A stretch of DNA of 64,000 nt from UBA7803 sp963822255 (GTDB lineage Bacteria > Pseudomonadota > Gammaproteobacteria > Pseudomonadales > Azotimanducaceae), in assembly GCA_963822255.1 (NCBI GenBank), contig CAWGGV010000008.1, forward strand, positions 1,674,001 to 1,738,000. The letters run 5' to 3'. Within the stretch, counting starts at the first letter, position 1, and each line of letters starts with the position of its first letter. Below the pieces are notes generated by a model. The model saw only the letters and a program-made list of their open reading frames with translations, searched no databases and was not told the origin of the DNA. The translations under genes and the position numbers were made by a program. Positions 8,222 through 15,193 of this stretch are shown here, piece after piece.

Positions 8222-9421
8222 TTGCTGTACCGCGACTACCGCCTGCTGTGGCTGGTGATGGTGAGCGCCACCATCGTGCTGTGGCTGCGGATACTGTCCA
8301 CCGCCCAGTGGCTGCTGGAGGACACCGGATCCGCGGTGCTGGTGGGCTTCATCGGCGTGGTGCAGCTCGTGGTGCAGGTGCCGGCTCTGCTGTGGGGCGG
8401 CACCCTGGCGGACCGCATTGACCGCAAGCGGCTGATCGCGCTGGCCAACGGCACCACGTGTCTGGTCATGCTGGCGCTGGGGCTGCTCGACGCCAACGGC
8501 GTCCTCACGGCCTGGATGGTCTACGTAGCCATCGCCTTGAGTGCGTTTTCGCAGATGCTGGCGAATCCCGCGCGCTCGGCGCTGGTTCCCATCGCCGTCC
8601 CGCAGCGCCATCTCATGCTGGCGGCATCCACCGATACCGCATCCCAGAATGCCGCGGCGATCGTCGGGCCGCTGATCTTCGCCGGGGTCGTGGCGGCGGC
8701 AAACATCACCACCGCGTTCTTCGTCGGCGCCGCTGTGTCCCTGGTGTCGGCGATCACTCCCTGGCTCATCCGCGCCAGAGGCGTGGCCGAGGGTCATGCG
8801 GAAGACTCCCCGGCCTCCACCCTGCACAGAATCTGGGAGGGTCTGCGCTACGTGGCCCGGCATCCCATTCTGCCGGGCCTGTTCCTGCTCGACACCGGCA
8901 TGACGGTAGCATCCTTCTATCGGGAGATTCTGCCGGTGCTGGCCCTCGGCATGTTCGCCGGCGGCGCCAGCGCCACCGGCCTCCTGGGGGCGGCCAACTC
9001 CACCGGTGCCATCGTCGGGTCGTTTGTCGCGCTGCTGCTGGCCGGCTACCGGGCCAAGGGCATGCTGGTTCTGTATGCGTCCCTGGCCTACGGCTTCATT
9101 CTGTTCGGGTTCGGCACCGTAAGGACTCTGTGGGCCGGCGCGCTGATGATCGCCTTGCTCGGTGCGGCCGACGCGGTGACGGTGGCGGTGCGGCAGACCA
9201 CGGTGATGCTGACGACGCCCGATCACCTGCGCGGGCGGGCATTCGCGCTGATGATCCTGGTGGCCCAGACCGCCAACAACGTCGGCACCATCTGGGTCGG
9301 CGCCTGGGCCGGCGCGATCGGCGCCGGCAATACCATGGTGTTGGGCGCGGCGATCTCCGTGGTGGCCACGCTGGTCATCTGGCGCTTATGGCGGCCGATC
9401 CGCGAATTCCGCTCGGGCTAG
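8222..9421 (+). CDS. MFS transporter (drug-efflux/enterobactin-exporter-like), unusual start
   Basis: A major facilitator of about 400 residues with the loop 2-3 motif GGTLADRIDRKRLI and 11-12 helices. The LLYRDYRLLWLVM opening is typical of the MFS branch close to enterobactin exporters. No ATG or GTG occurs between the upstream in-frame stop (8153-8155) and the first helix. TTG at 8222 is the first conventional start. A CTG at 8165 is preceded six bases earlier by AAGGA and would add 19 residues (LTPPADHDAP...), overlapping the DUF1499 stop. The start is therefore uncertain. Confidence 0.8.
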   Translation: MLYRDYRLLWLVMVSATIVLWLRILSTAQWLLEDTGSAVLVGFIGVVQLVVQVPALLWGGTLADRIDRKRLIALANGTTCLVMLALGLLDANGVLTAWMVYVAIALSAFSQMLANPARSALVPIAVPQRHLMLAASTDTASQNAAAIVGPLIFAGVVAAANITTAFFVGAAVSLVSAITPWLIRARGVAEGHAEDSPASTLHRIWEGLRYVARHPILPGLFLLDTGMTVASFYREILPVLALGMFAGGASATGLLGAANSTGAIVGSFVALLLAGYRAKGMLVLYASLAYGFILFGFGTVRTLWAGALMIALLGAADAVTVAVRQTTVMLTTPDHLRGRAFALMILVAQTANNVGTIWVGAWAGAIGAGNTMVLGAAISVVATLVIWRLWRPIREFRSG

Positions 9422-9512
9422 GGTTGGTGGTCATGGGGGCGGCCAGCGACGGTGGGGCGATCACTCCGATGTCCCGACCCCGAAGACCGTCAGACGAGCC
9501 GAGCGATGCAGT

Positions 9513-10400
9513 CTACTCAGCCCAAAGCGGCGAGGACGCCTTCATGAAGCGCAGCATCATGATCATGCTGAGCACGTCGGCCCGCTGGGCCGGGTCGTGC
9601 AGGGTTGCTTCGTAGTAGAGGTACTCGGTCTTCGGCGTCTCGCCCACGGCGAGCACTCTGGCGCTGGCCTCGTAGTCGTACTCGACGAACACCGGCCCGT
9701 CCAGAAGCTGCAGCTCGATGGCGCCGAACAGGCCAACCCCATAGTTGGAATCCCGGGGCAGCACCCGACTCTCCGCCGGCCGCAGCACCTGCACCTGCAG
9801 TGCCGGTGTGGCGATCCGATGGCCGTAGACGGTCGCGTCGGCGTACGCGGACAGCGGCTCGGTGACCACCTCCAGACGCCGGTCCAGAGCTTCGTGAGTG
9901 ATGCGCGTAGGCACTCGCTCAGTCAGCTTTCCGGGCTCCACCTTGGAGAGGATGCGGATGTCCTTCGGTTGCGGCATGGCGGCGATCCGCTGGCGCACGG
10001 CCGATGCCGGGTCCGGCGCGCCCACTGTCGCCGTGCCGTCGCACACCCGATTGCCCCGGGCGTCGACCATCCAGACGTCCGTCTTCCCGTCCGCACTGCC
10101 TTCCACCGCGACCCGGCGGGCGAACGCCCGCACCGGCTCACCATCGGTGGTCGCGTATTTGAAGTAGAGAGATAGCCCTCCGGTTCGCAGCCAGCGCTCG
10201 CCGAAGACCTCGATCAGGAGTGGGGCAAACTGCTCCATATGCAGGGATCCAGCCACCGTGCCGCCGCGAAACCCGAGCTTTTGTGCGGTGGTATCGTCGT
10301 GGATGCTGCCCGCACCGAGATGCCGCGCGCTGTTGCGCGGAGCGCGCTCGGGCCCCGCCACGACGCCTTCGCTTTCCTCGAACCCGAATGCTTCCGCCAT
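9513..10400 (-). CDS. MaoC-like hot-dog fold protein (acyl dehydratase family)
   Basis: A 295-residue protein. The segment GSIHDDTTAQKLGFRGGTVAGSLH matches the MaoC/(R)-hydratase pattern in which Asp and His activate water beside an A-x-x-x-GF helix. The second half looks like another hot-dog unit without a clear catalytic pair. A role in enoyl-CoA hydration or related acyl chemistry is likely but the substrate is unknown. The ATG follows GAGAGGAAGGAAAGAAG. Just upstream on the same strand is a piece of an acyl-CoA dehydrogenase gene, which fits a former acyl-CoA operon. Confidence 0.6.
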   Translation of the reverse strand: MAEAFGFEESEGVVAGPERAPRNSARHLGAGSIHDDTTAQKLGFRGGTVAGSLHMEQFAPLLIEVFGERWLRTGGLSLYFKYATTDGEPVRAFARRVAVEGSADGKTDVWMVDARGNRVCDGTATVGAPDPASAVRQRIAAMPQPKDIRILSKVEPGKLTERVPTRITHEALDRRLEVVTEPLSAYADATVYGHRIATPALQVQVLRPAESRVLPRDSNYGVGLFGAIELQLLDGPVFVEYDYEASARVLAVGETPKTEYLYYEATLHDPAQRADVLSMIMMLRFMKASSPLWAE

Positions 10401-10419
10401 CTTCTTTCCTTCCTCTCAG

Positions 10420-10731
10420 TCAGTTAGCCCCACGCGCCCGCACCTGGGTGAGGGTGAACGCGCGGGCGCCCATCTCGTGTTCGATGACCTGTTGACGCAA
10501 GGTTGCATCGGGGATGGTATCGTGCAACGGTCGCGGTGAGGAGATCGCGGCAACGGGTACTTCCGTGACGCAGGTGCGGGCGACCTCGGCAACCGGGCAG
10601 GTCTGCGGTTGAGATCCGGAGATCGGCGAACGCTCGTGCTGCAGCAGCCGCTTGGCCACCGCCCAGCCGCGATTGAGCTGACCCACCATACCGACCTTCC
10701 CCTCACGACCCGGCCAGGAAGTAAACTGCAA
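10420..10731 (-). pseudogene. Acyl-CoA dehydrogenase remnant
   Basis: This 103-codon frame contains a recognisable internal piece of an acyl-CoA dehydrogenase. NRGWAVAKRLLQHERSPIS matches the conserved N-x-GW-x-VAK-x-LL-x-x-ER block at the start of the C-terminal helical domain. The later PDATLRQQVIEHEMGARAF matches the following D-x-x-LRQ-x-x helix that ends in a family-typical leucine-rich helix. Intact enzymes are about 380-400 residues; here the N-terminal FAD-binding part and the last 150 or so residues are missing. The frame stops 19 bases before the MaoC-like gene. A small expressed protein cannot be excluded, but a deletion remnant is the simplest reading. Confidence 0.65.
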
Positions 10732-10756
10732 ATCCGAGGCGATTGCGAGCCGGCGC

Positions 10757-11593
10757 TCACTCCATGAGCAGTCGCGCCACCCGTTCCGGGTCCACCGGCT
10801 TGGTGAGGTGCTCGTGGAAGCCGGCCTCGGCGGCGAGCTCGCAGTCTACGCTGCGCCCGTATCCGCTGACTGCGACGAGCCGGGTCACGGCGAGATCCGG
10901 CTTGCGCGGCATGGCGAGCCCCACCACGACGGCTTCCCGCAGCACGCGGTCCACGGGACTCTCCACCGGCGCACCGGTGTGCTCGTTGACGATGACGAAC
11001 ACGTCGCTGAGCGGCCGGCCCAAGGCTTCCTCACCGGCCCAGCCAGTCAGCGTTTCGGCGACCGGGTTCTGAAAGATCACCCGGCCGTGCTCATCGGTGG
11101 CAATCACCGCGTCGCCGATGCCCTCCAGAGTGACCCGAAGCCACTCCCGCTCCGCCCGCAACGCCTGTTCTGCGCGTCGGCGGCGCCGCACTTCCGTGGC
11201 GAGCTCCTGAATCCGCAGATTCAGGGCGATGAATGGGTCGAGGGCATAGCGACGATTGGTCAGCCGCACGAGCGCAGGCGCCGTGTCGGACGCGGGACGG
11301 AAGACGCTGCCCTGGGCGCGGCAGGCGATGCGTTCGCCGTCGTCGCGGCGGAAGTCGAGCGCGCCGGGCAGAAGGTCACGGGTTCGGGCGCATTGACCTA
11401 GCCAGCGGATCGCATCGTCGCCGGCCTCGACCATGTCGGCCAGGCGCCGCCCAACCAGACCGGCCGCAGAGCCGGCCTGCAGCAACGACACGATCCGCCG
11501 ATTGGCGGCAAGCACGTGGCCGTCGACGGACACCAGCAGCGTGCCTTCCGGCATCAGCTCCGCGAAGCGCCCGAACTCGTCGACGAGATCCAA
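10757..11593 (-). CDS. PAS-PAS protein fused to a partial receiver domain (deletion-derived hybrid kinase)
   Basis: A 278-residue protein. Residues about 5-65 form a PAS domain (MPEGTLLVSVDGHVLAANRR), then a coiled-coil Arg/Glu helix (about 125-150). A second PAS follows (TLEGIGDAVIATDEHGRVIF, about 152-228, to VDRVLREAVVVGLA). It then passes directly into TRLVAVSGYGRSVDCELAAE and HLTKPVDP, which is the C-terminal half of a response-regulator receiver (beta5 Lys included). The HisKA and ATPase domains and the phospho-acceptor Asp are absent. The junction is near residue 230 (about base 10,905). This looks like a hybrid histidine kinase that lost its core in frame. The start is TTG, overlapping the upstream pseudogene's original end. 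Confidence 0.75.
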   Translation of the reverse strand: MDLVDEFGRFAELMPEGTLLVSVDGHVLAANRRIVSLLQAGSAAGLVGRRLADMVEAGDDAIRWLGQCARTRDLLPGALDFRRDDGERIACRAQGSVFRPASDTAPALVRLTNRRYALDPFIALNLRIQELATEVRRRRRAEQALRAEREWLRVTLEGIGDAVIATDEHGRVIFQNPVAETLTGWAGEEALGRPLSDVFVIVNEHTGAPVESPVDRVLREAVVVGLAMPRKPDLAVTRLVAVSGYGRSVDCELAAEAGFHEHLTKPVDPERVARLLME

Positions 11594-11650
11594 CTCAGCC
11601 CTTGCGGTATTCGCGGCCTTCCGCGGCCTAGGACTCCGGATTCTGCTCAG

Positions 11651-11980
11651 TTACACCACCGCCCGGCACCCCGGGGCGCCGAGGGCGATGGTCTCGGTCA
11701 ACGCCACCTTGGCGTATCCGAGGTTTTCCGCCGCGATCACCCCGAACACGTTGGAGGTCATCATGCACAGGGACGGGCGGCCCAGTGCGGCGCGATGCTC
11801 GCTGTTGATCCAGTCGCCGACCCGCTGGCCCACCACGCTGACGAAGCCCGCCGACTATTCCAGCCCGACCACCTCCTGGAGGGTGCCCGACAGCTCCCGG
11901 ACGAGCGTCCGTACGAACAGATCCCGATCGAGTCCAACGGGGAGCGTGGCGATGAGATCGGACTTCTCTGCTGACTTCAT
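11651..11980 (-). pseudogene. Broken small sensor-associated gene upstream of the PAS protein
   Basis: The frame opens at ATG 11980 (MKSAEKSDLIATLPVGLDRD) and meets TAG at 11855-11857 after 41 codons. It continues in the same frame with SAGFVSVVGQRVGDWIN, then CMMTSNVFGVIAAENLGYAK to GAPGCRAVV and TAA at 11651. Beyond that, the frame one base over reads AAEGREYRKG and stops right at the PAS gene start, after another TAG near 11628. So one former gene carries at least two nonsense codons and one indel, and the jump from HRAALG to RPSLCMM may hide a deletion. The Cys pattern recalls small V4R-like sensor proteins, but I could not identify the family firmly. Confidence 0.65.
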
Positions 11981-12196
11981 GACGACCTCCGTTGCCGTAT
12001 TGCCATCCTTCCGACCCGCCCGACGCGGAACGCGGTGCGCAAGGTACGACCGGCACAGCAGTCGCGAAGTGCAGCGTCGCCCAGGGGCAAGTAGAACCGT
12101 CCGCCGTGGCTGTCCCGACCGCGCCAGTGCCCGCACTCTGGCCGCCCCCGCTTCCCTCGGATAAGGTGGCCGGCCACTCGCGACGGAGAGCGGCCG

Positions 12197-13240
12197 GTGG
12201 AAATCGTACCGTGGGTGCTGGCGGCGCTCGCAGGCGCCGGCGTCGTCTGGTTCGGCAGTGGTCTGCTGGAGTCCGCCAGCGGCCGACTGGCGCGATGGTA
12301 TCGCCTTCCCGAGGCGGTCGAGGGCGCCGTGGTGGTCGCGGTGGGTTCGAGCTTTCCCGAGCTCTCCACCGTCGTGGTGTCCACCCTGGTGCACGGCGAA
12401 TTCGAACTGGGGGTGGCCGCCATCGTCGGCTCGGCGCTGTTCAACGTTCTGGTGATTCCTGCCCTGGCCGGTTTGACCAGCCGCGAGCGCCTCGCCGCGA
12501 GCCGCGACCTCGTTTACAAGGAAGCCGAGTTCTACATGATCGCCGTGGCCGTGCTGACCCTGGCCTTCGCGTTTGCCGCCATCTACGAGCCGGTGACGGA
12601 CGGGGGCGGCATCAAAGGCCACCTGACCCGCCCGCTGGCGGCTCTGCCTGCCGCCGTCTACGCCTTGTACGCCTTCACCCAGTACCAGGACGCGCGAGAC
12701 TACCAGTCCGATAGCGACGTCAGCGGCATACGGCCCCTGCGCGAATGGCTGAAGCTCGCGGGCTCTCTGCTGGTCATCGTTGTGGGGGTGGAAGGGCTGG
12801 TTCGCGCCGCCATTCATTTCGGCGAGGCGTTCCATACGCCGAGCTTTCTCTGGGGCTTCACCGTGGTCGCCGCCGGAACGTCCGTGCCCGACGCCTTCGT
12901 GTCGGTCCGCGCCGCCCGAGCCGGGCACGCCGTGACGAGCATCGCCAACGTCCTCGGCAGCAACGTGTTCGACCTGCTGATCTGCATACCGGCAGGCGTG
13001 CTGATCGGCGGCGCCACGGTAGTGGACTTCTCGGTGACAGCACCGCTGATGGGGGTGCTCACTGCCGCCACCGTGCTGCTGTTCCTGCTCATGCGCACCA
13101 ACATGTTGCTCGGACGGCGCGAGTGCGTGGCGCTGCTCGCCGTTTACCTCGGCATCGTGGTGTGGATGGGGCTCGAGACCTTCGCCCTCGTCGACCTCGT
13201 GCCGGACCTGCCGCCTCGCAGCGGACCGGAGGCGGGCTGA
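12197..13240 (+). CDS. CaCA-family sodium/calcium exchanger-like protein
   Basis: A 347-residue, 10-helix membrane protein with the two inverted alpha-repeats of the Ca2+:cation antiporter superfamily: VGSSFPELSTVVVSTL with VGSALFNVLVIP in the first half, and AAGTSVPDAFVSVRAAR with NVLGSNVFDLL in the second. Acidic residues in GSSFPE and GTSVPD are the expected Ca2+ ligands. The start is GTG at 12197, preceded by GGAGAGCGG. It probably moves Ca2+ or another cation against Na+ or H+; ion choice is not visible. The 216-bp region between the pseudogene and this start holds no supportable gene. Confidence 0.88.
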   Translation: MEIVPWVLAALAGAGVVWFGSGLLESASGRLARWYRLPEAVEGAVVVAVGSSFPELSTVVVSTLVHGEFELGVAAIVGSALFNVLVIPALAGLTSRERLAASRDLVYKEAEFYMIAVAVLTLAFAFAAIYEPVTDGGGIKGHLTRPLAALPAAVYALYAFTQYQDARDYQSDSDVSGIRPLREWLKLAGSLLVIVVGVEGLVRAAIHFGEAFHTPSFLWGFTVVAAGTSVPDAFVSVRAARAGHAVTSIANVLGSNVFDLLICIPAGVLIGGATVVDFSVTAPLMGVLTAATVLLFLLMRTNMLLGRRECVALLAVYLGIVVWMGLETFALVDLVPDLPPRSGPEAG

Positions 13241-13332
13241 CAGACGGCTGACGGCCAGTCTGACGACAAGCGGAACGCTGGCACGAGGGTTGCTGTCTTA
13301 TGGAAGCAATACGAGCAAGTCGGAGGATCAGG

Positions 13333-13788
13333 ATGAGACCATTACAGCGCACCACGGTCGTCTTCGTCTTCGCCTTCGGCATGTCCAGCTGCACCACCAG
13401 CGGCGGTGCGCAGCAGGACCACCAACTCGCGAGCGTGCTGAAGGACATGGACTCCGGGACCCAATACGCGGCGACCAGACGGTGCCTGTCGAGCCATGAC
13501 TACGACACCGTGGAGGTGCTCGATGATCAGCACATCCTGTTCAAGGACAAGCCCGGCAACGACTATTGGCTGAACACCTTGCGTTCGAAGTGCGCAGGGC
13601 TCAATCGGCACGACACCCTCCTGTTCGAGAAGTCGAACAACCAGGTCTGCAATCTCGACACCGCCGAGGTGACTGAGCATTTCCTGTTCTGGCACCGGAC
13701 CGGGCCAGTCTGCACCCTTGGCAAGTTCAACCAGCTCACCGAGAGCCAGGCTGCACTGATCGAAAATGCCACCGGAAATTCCTCCTGA
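13333..13788 (+). CDS. DUF6491-like lipoprotein/secreted protein
   Basis: A 151-residue exported protein. The N terminus MRPLQRTTVVFVFAFGMSSC has a basic start, a hydrophobic core and a possible lipobox Cys, although the -3 residue is Met. The body contains RRCLSSHDYDTVEVLDDQHI and Cys residues spaced as in DUF6491 proteins (CL...C...C...C near GPVC), whose role is unknown. ATG 13333 is chosen because GGAGG sits six bases upstream; a longer ATG at 13300 would bury the signal peptide. It stands alone, convergent with the dmeF-like gene. Confidence 0.7.
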   Translation: MRPLQRTTVVFVFAFGMSSCTTSGGAQQDHQLASVLKDMDSGTQYAATRRCLSSHDYDTVEVLDDQHILFKDKPGNDYWLNTLRSKCAGLNRHDTLLFEKSNNQVCNLDTAEVTEHFLFWHRTGPVCTLGKFNQLTESQAALIENATGNSS

Positions 13789-13827
13789 CGCCGGCGGAAC
13801 CGGGGCAGCGCCCGGCGACGATGCGCG

Positions 13828-14775
13828 TCAGTGGCCGGGACAGGCGTTCACCTCAACGGTAATGTGCACGATGCCGAGGTCTTCGGGGATTCTGGCGCGG
13901 TACTCCTCGGCGGAGAGCGGCCGGCCGCTGACGATCATCACCGCGGCGGCGTAGATCCCGTGGCCGATGCTCCACAAGTGCAGGTCCGCCACCCGATCGT
14001 CGCCGCGCGACTCGAGGGCGCGGCGCAACGCCGACGTGCGGCTTTCGCCAGCCTGACGGTCCAGCAGCACGGCGGCAGAGTCACCGATCAGGCCATAGGA
14101 CCAGCGAGCCACCAGCGCGGCGCCGACGATGCCCATGGCCGGATCGAGCCAGCCGGCACCCAGATACTTGCCGGACAGCAGCGCGCCGATGGCGAGCAGC
14201 GACGTCAGGGCGTCGGCCAGCACGTGCAGATACGCGCCCCGCAGGTTGTGATCGTGATGATGGTGATGCGGGTGGGCGGGCCGGTCTCCGTCCTCGTGGC
14301 CGTGGTGATGGTCGTGAGGCGTGCCGACCAGTATCCACGCGGAAGCCGCGTTCACCAGCAGCCCCACCACGGCGACCAGCAACGCCTGATCGAACGCGAT
14401 CACTCGCGGATGGAGCAGTCGCCCGGTGCTCTCGATGACCATTACCAGCGCGAATCCCAGCAGCATCACCGCGCTCGCGAACCCGGCGAGGCTGTTGATC
14501 TTGCCGACACCGAAGGCAAAGCGCGGATCGGCGGCCAGTCGCCGGGAGACCACGTAAGCGAAGACGGCAACCCCCATCGCCGTGGCATGGGAGGCCATGT
14601 GAAGGCCATCGGCCAGCAGGGCCATGGAGCCGTAAACCATTCCGGCCGTCACCTCCACCACCATCATCACCGCGGTAATCACTACCACGGCGAAAGTTCG
14701 CGTCTCCCCCGGCCGGCGCCGGTCCTGACCGAACACGTGGTCGTGCCGCCACTCGCTCAACGTCTCCGCATGCAT
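13828..14775 (-). CDS. dmeF: Cation diffusion facilitator, DmeF-like (Co/Ni exporter type)
   Basis: A 315-residue CDF antiporter with six helices. The DmeF-type opening MHAETLSEWRHDHVFGQD precedes helix 1. Helix 2 has LLADGLHMASHA, where the H-x-x-x-H/D pairs of the transport site lie. The loop between helices 4 and 5 is very His-rich (HDHHHGHEDGDRPAHPHHHH), and helix 5 carries HVLADALTSLLA. The C-terminal domain ends in HITVEVN. The ATG at 14775 has AAGGAG eight bases upstream. It lies 34 bp after csoR on the same strand, so it is likely co-transcribed with and controlled by the metal sensor. Relatives export Co2+ and Ni2+; here the copper context makes the substrate an open question. Confidence 0.85.
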   Translation of the reverse strand: MHAETLSEWRHDHVFGQDRRRPGETRTFAVVVITAVMMVVEVTAGMVYGSMALLADGLHMASHATAMGVAVFAYVVSRRLAADPRFAFGVGKINSLAGFASAVMLLGFALVMVIESTGRLLHPRVIAFDQALLVAVVGLLVNAASAWILVGTPHDHHHGHEDGDRPAHPHHHHHDHNLRGAYLHVLADALTSLLAIGALLSGKYLGAGWLDPAMGIVGAALVARWSYGLIGDSAAVLLDRQAGESRTSALRRALESRGDDRVADLHLWSIGHGIYAAAVMIVSGRPLSAEEYRARIPEDLGIVHITVEVNACPGH

Positions 14776-14809
14776 GATGCTACTCCTTCGACAGTACCCG
14801 GCCGACGCT

Positions 14810-15088
14810 TCACTTGCGTACCCCTTCGAACAGTTTGACCAGCTCGGCGAACTTGCGGCGCTGCTGCTCCGGCTCACCGCTCTCGATGGCTTCGTCGACG
14901 CAGGTGGCCGCGTGCGCCTTCAGGATCTCGGACTCCGCCTTGGTGAGTGCGGCCTTTACTGCGTTGATCTGCTGGAGGACCTCGATGCAGTAGCGCTCCT
15001 CCTCGAGCATGCGGACGACGCCCCGCACCTGACCCTCGATCTTCTTCAGCCGCCGGATGGCCGCCTGATGATCCGTGCTGGACGCCAT
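14810..15088 (-). CDS. csoR: CsoR-type copper-sensing repressor
   Basis: A 92-residue all-helical repressor of the CsoR/RcnR/FrmR family. Alignment by eye puts C34 (YCIEVLQQI), H59 and C63 (HAATC) at the three copper-ligand positions of CsoR. RcnR would have His at the last position and an N-terminal His3, both absent here. Copper(I) binding is therefore predicted to release DNA. It is divergent from copA, with a matching operator between them, and is the first gene of csoR-dmeF. The start has GAGGAACG upstream. Confidence 0.9.
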   Translation of the reverse strand: MASSTDHQAAIRRLKKIEGQVRGVVRMLEEERYCIEVLQQINAVKAALTKAESEILKAHAATCVDEAIESGEPEQQRRKFAELVKLFEGVRK

Positions 15089-15114
15089 GATCGTTCCTCG
15101 TGATGACCCGCGGT

Positions 15115-15148
15115 TGCCAATATACTCTATGGGGGTATATGGTATAGG
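15115..15148. promoter_or_regulatory. CsoR-type operator and copA promoter
   Basis: TATACTCTATGGGGGTATA (15121-15139) is the A/T-flanked G/C-tract pseudo-palindrome recognised by CsoR/RcnR repressors. On the right-facing strand TTGCCA (15115-15120) and TATGGT (15138-15143), 17 bp apart, make a sigma70 promoter for copA with the operator inside its spacer. On the other strand TATATT lies at a position suited to a -10 for csoR. Both units should therefore be derepressed by copper. Confidence 0.8.
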
Positions 15149-15193
15149 ACCCTGAAGTGCCCGTCACCCGGGGCACGACGATCGAGGATCTCA

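Noticed and set aside
11981..12196. Possible continuation of the pseudogene upstream of its ATG
   Set aside because: No conserved-looking translation was found in any frame; it seems to be plain upstream sequence.
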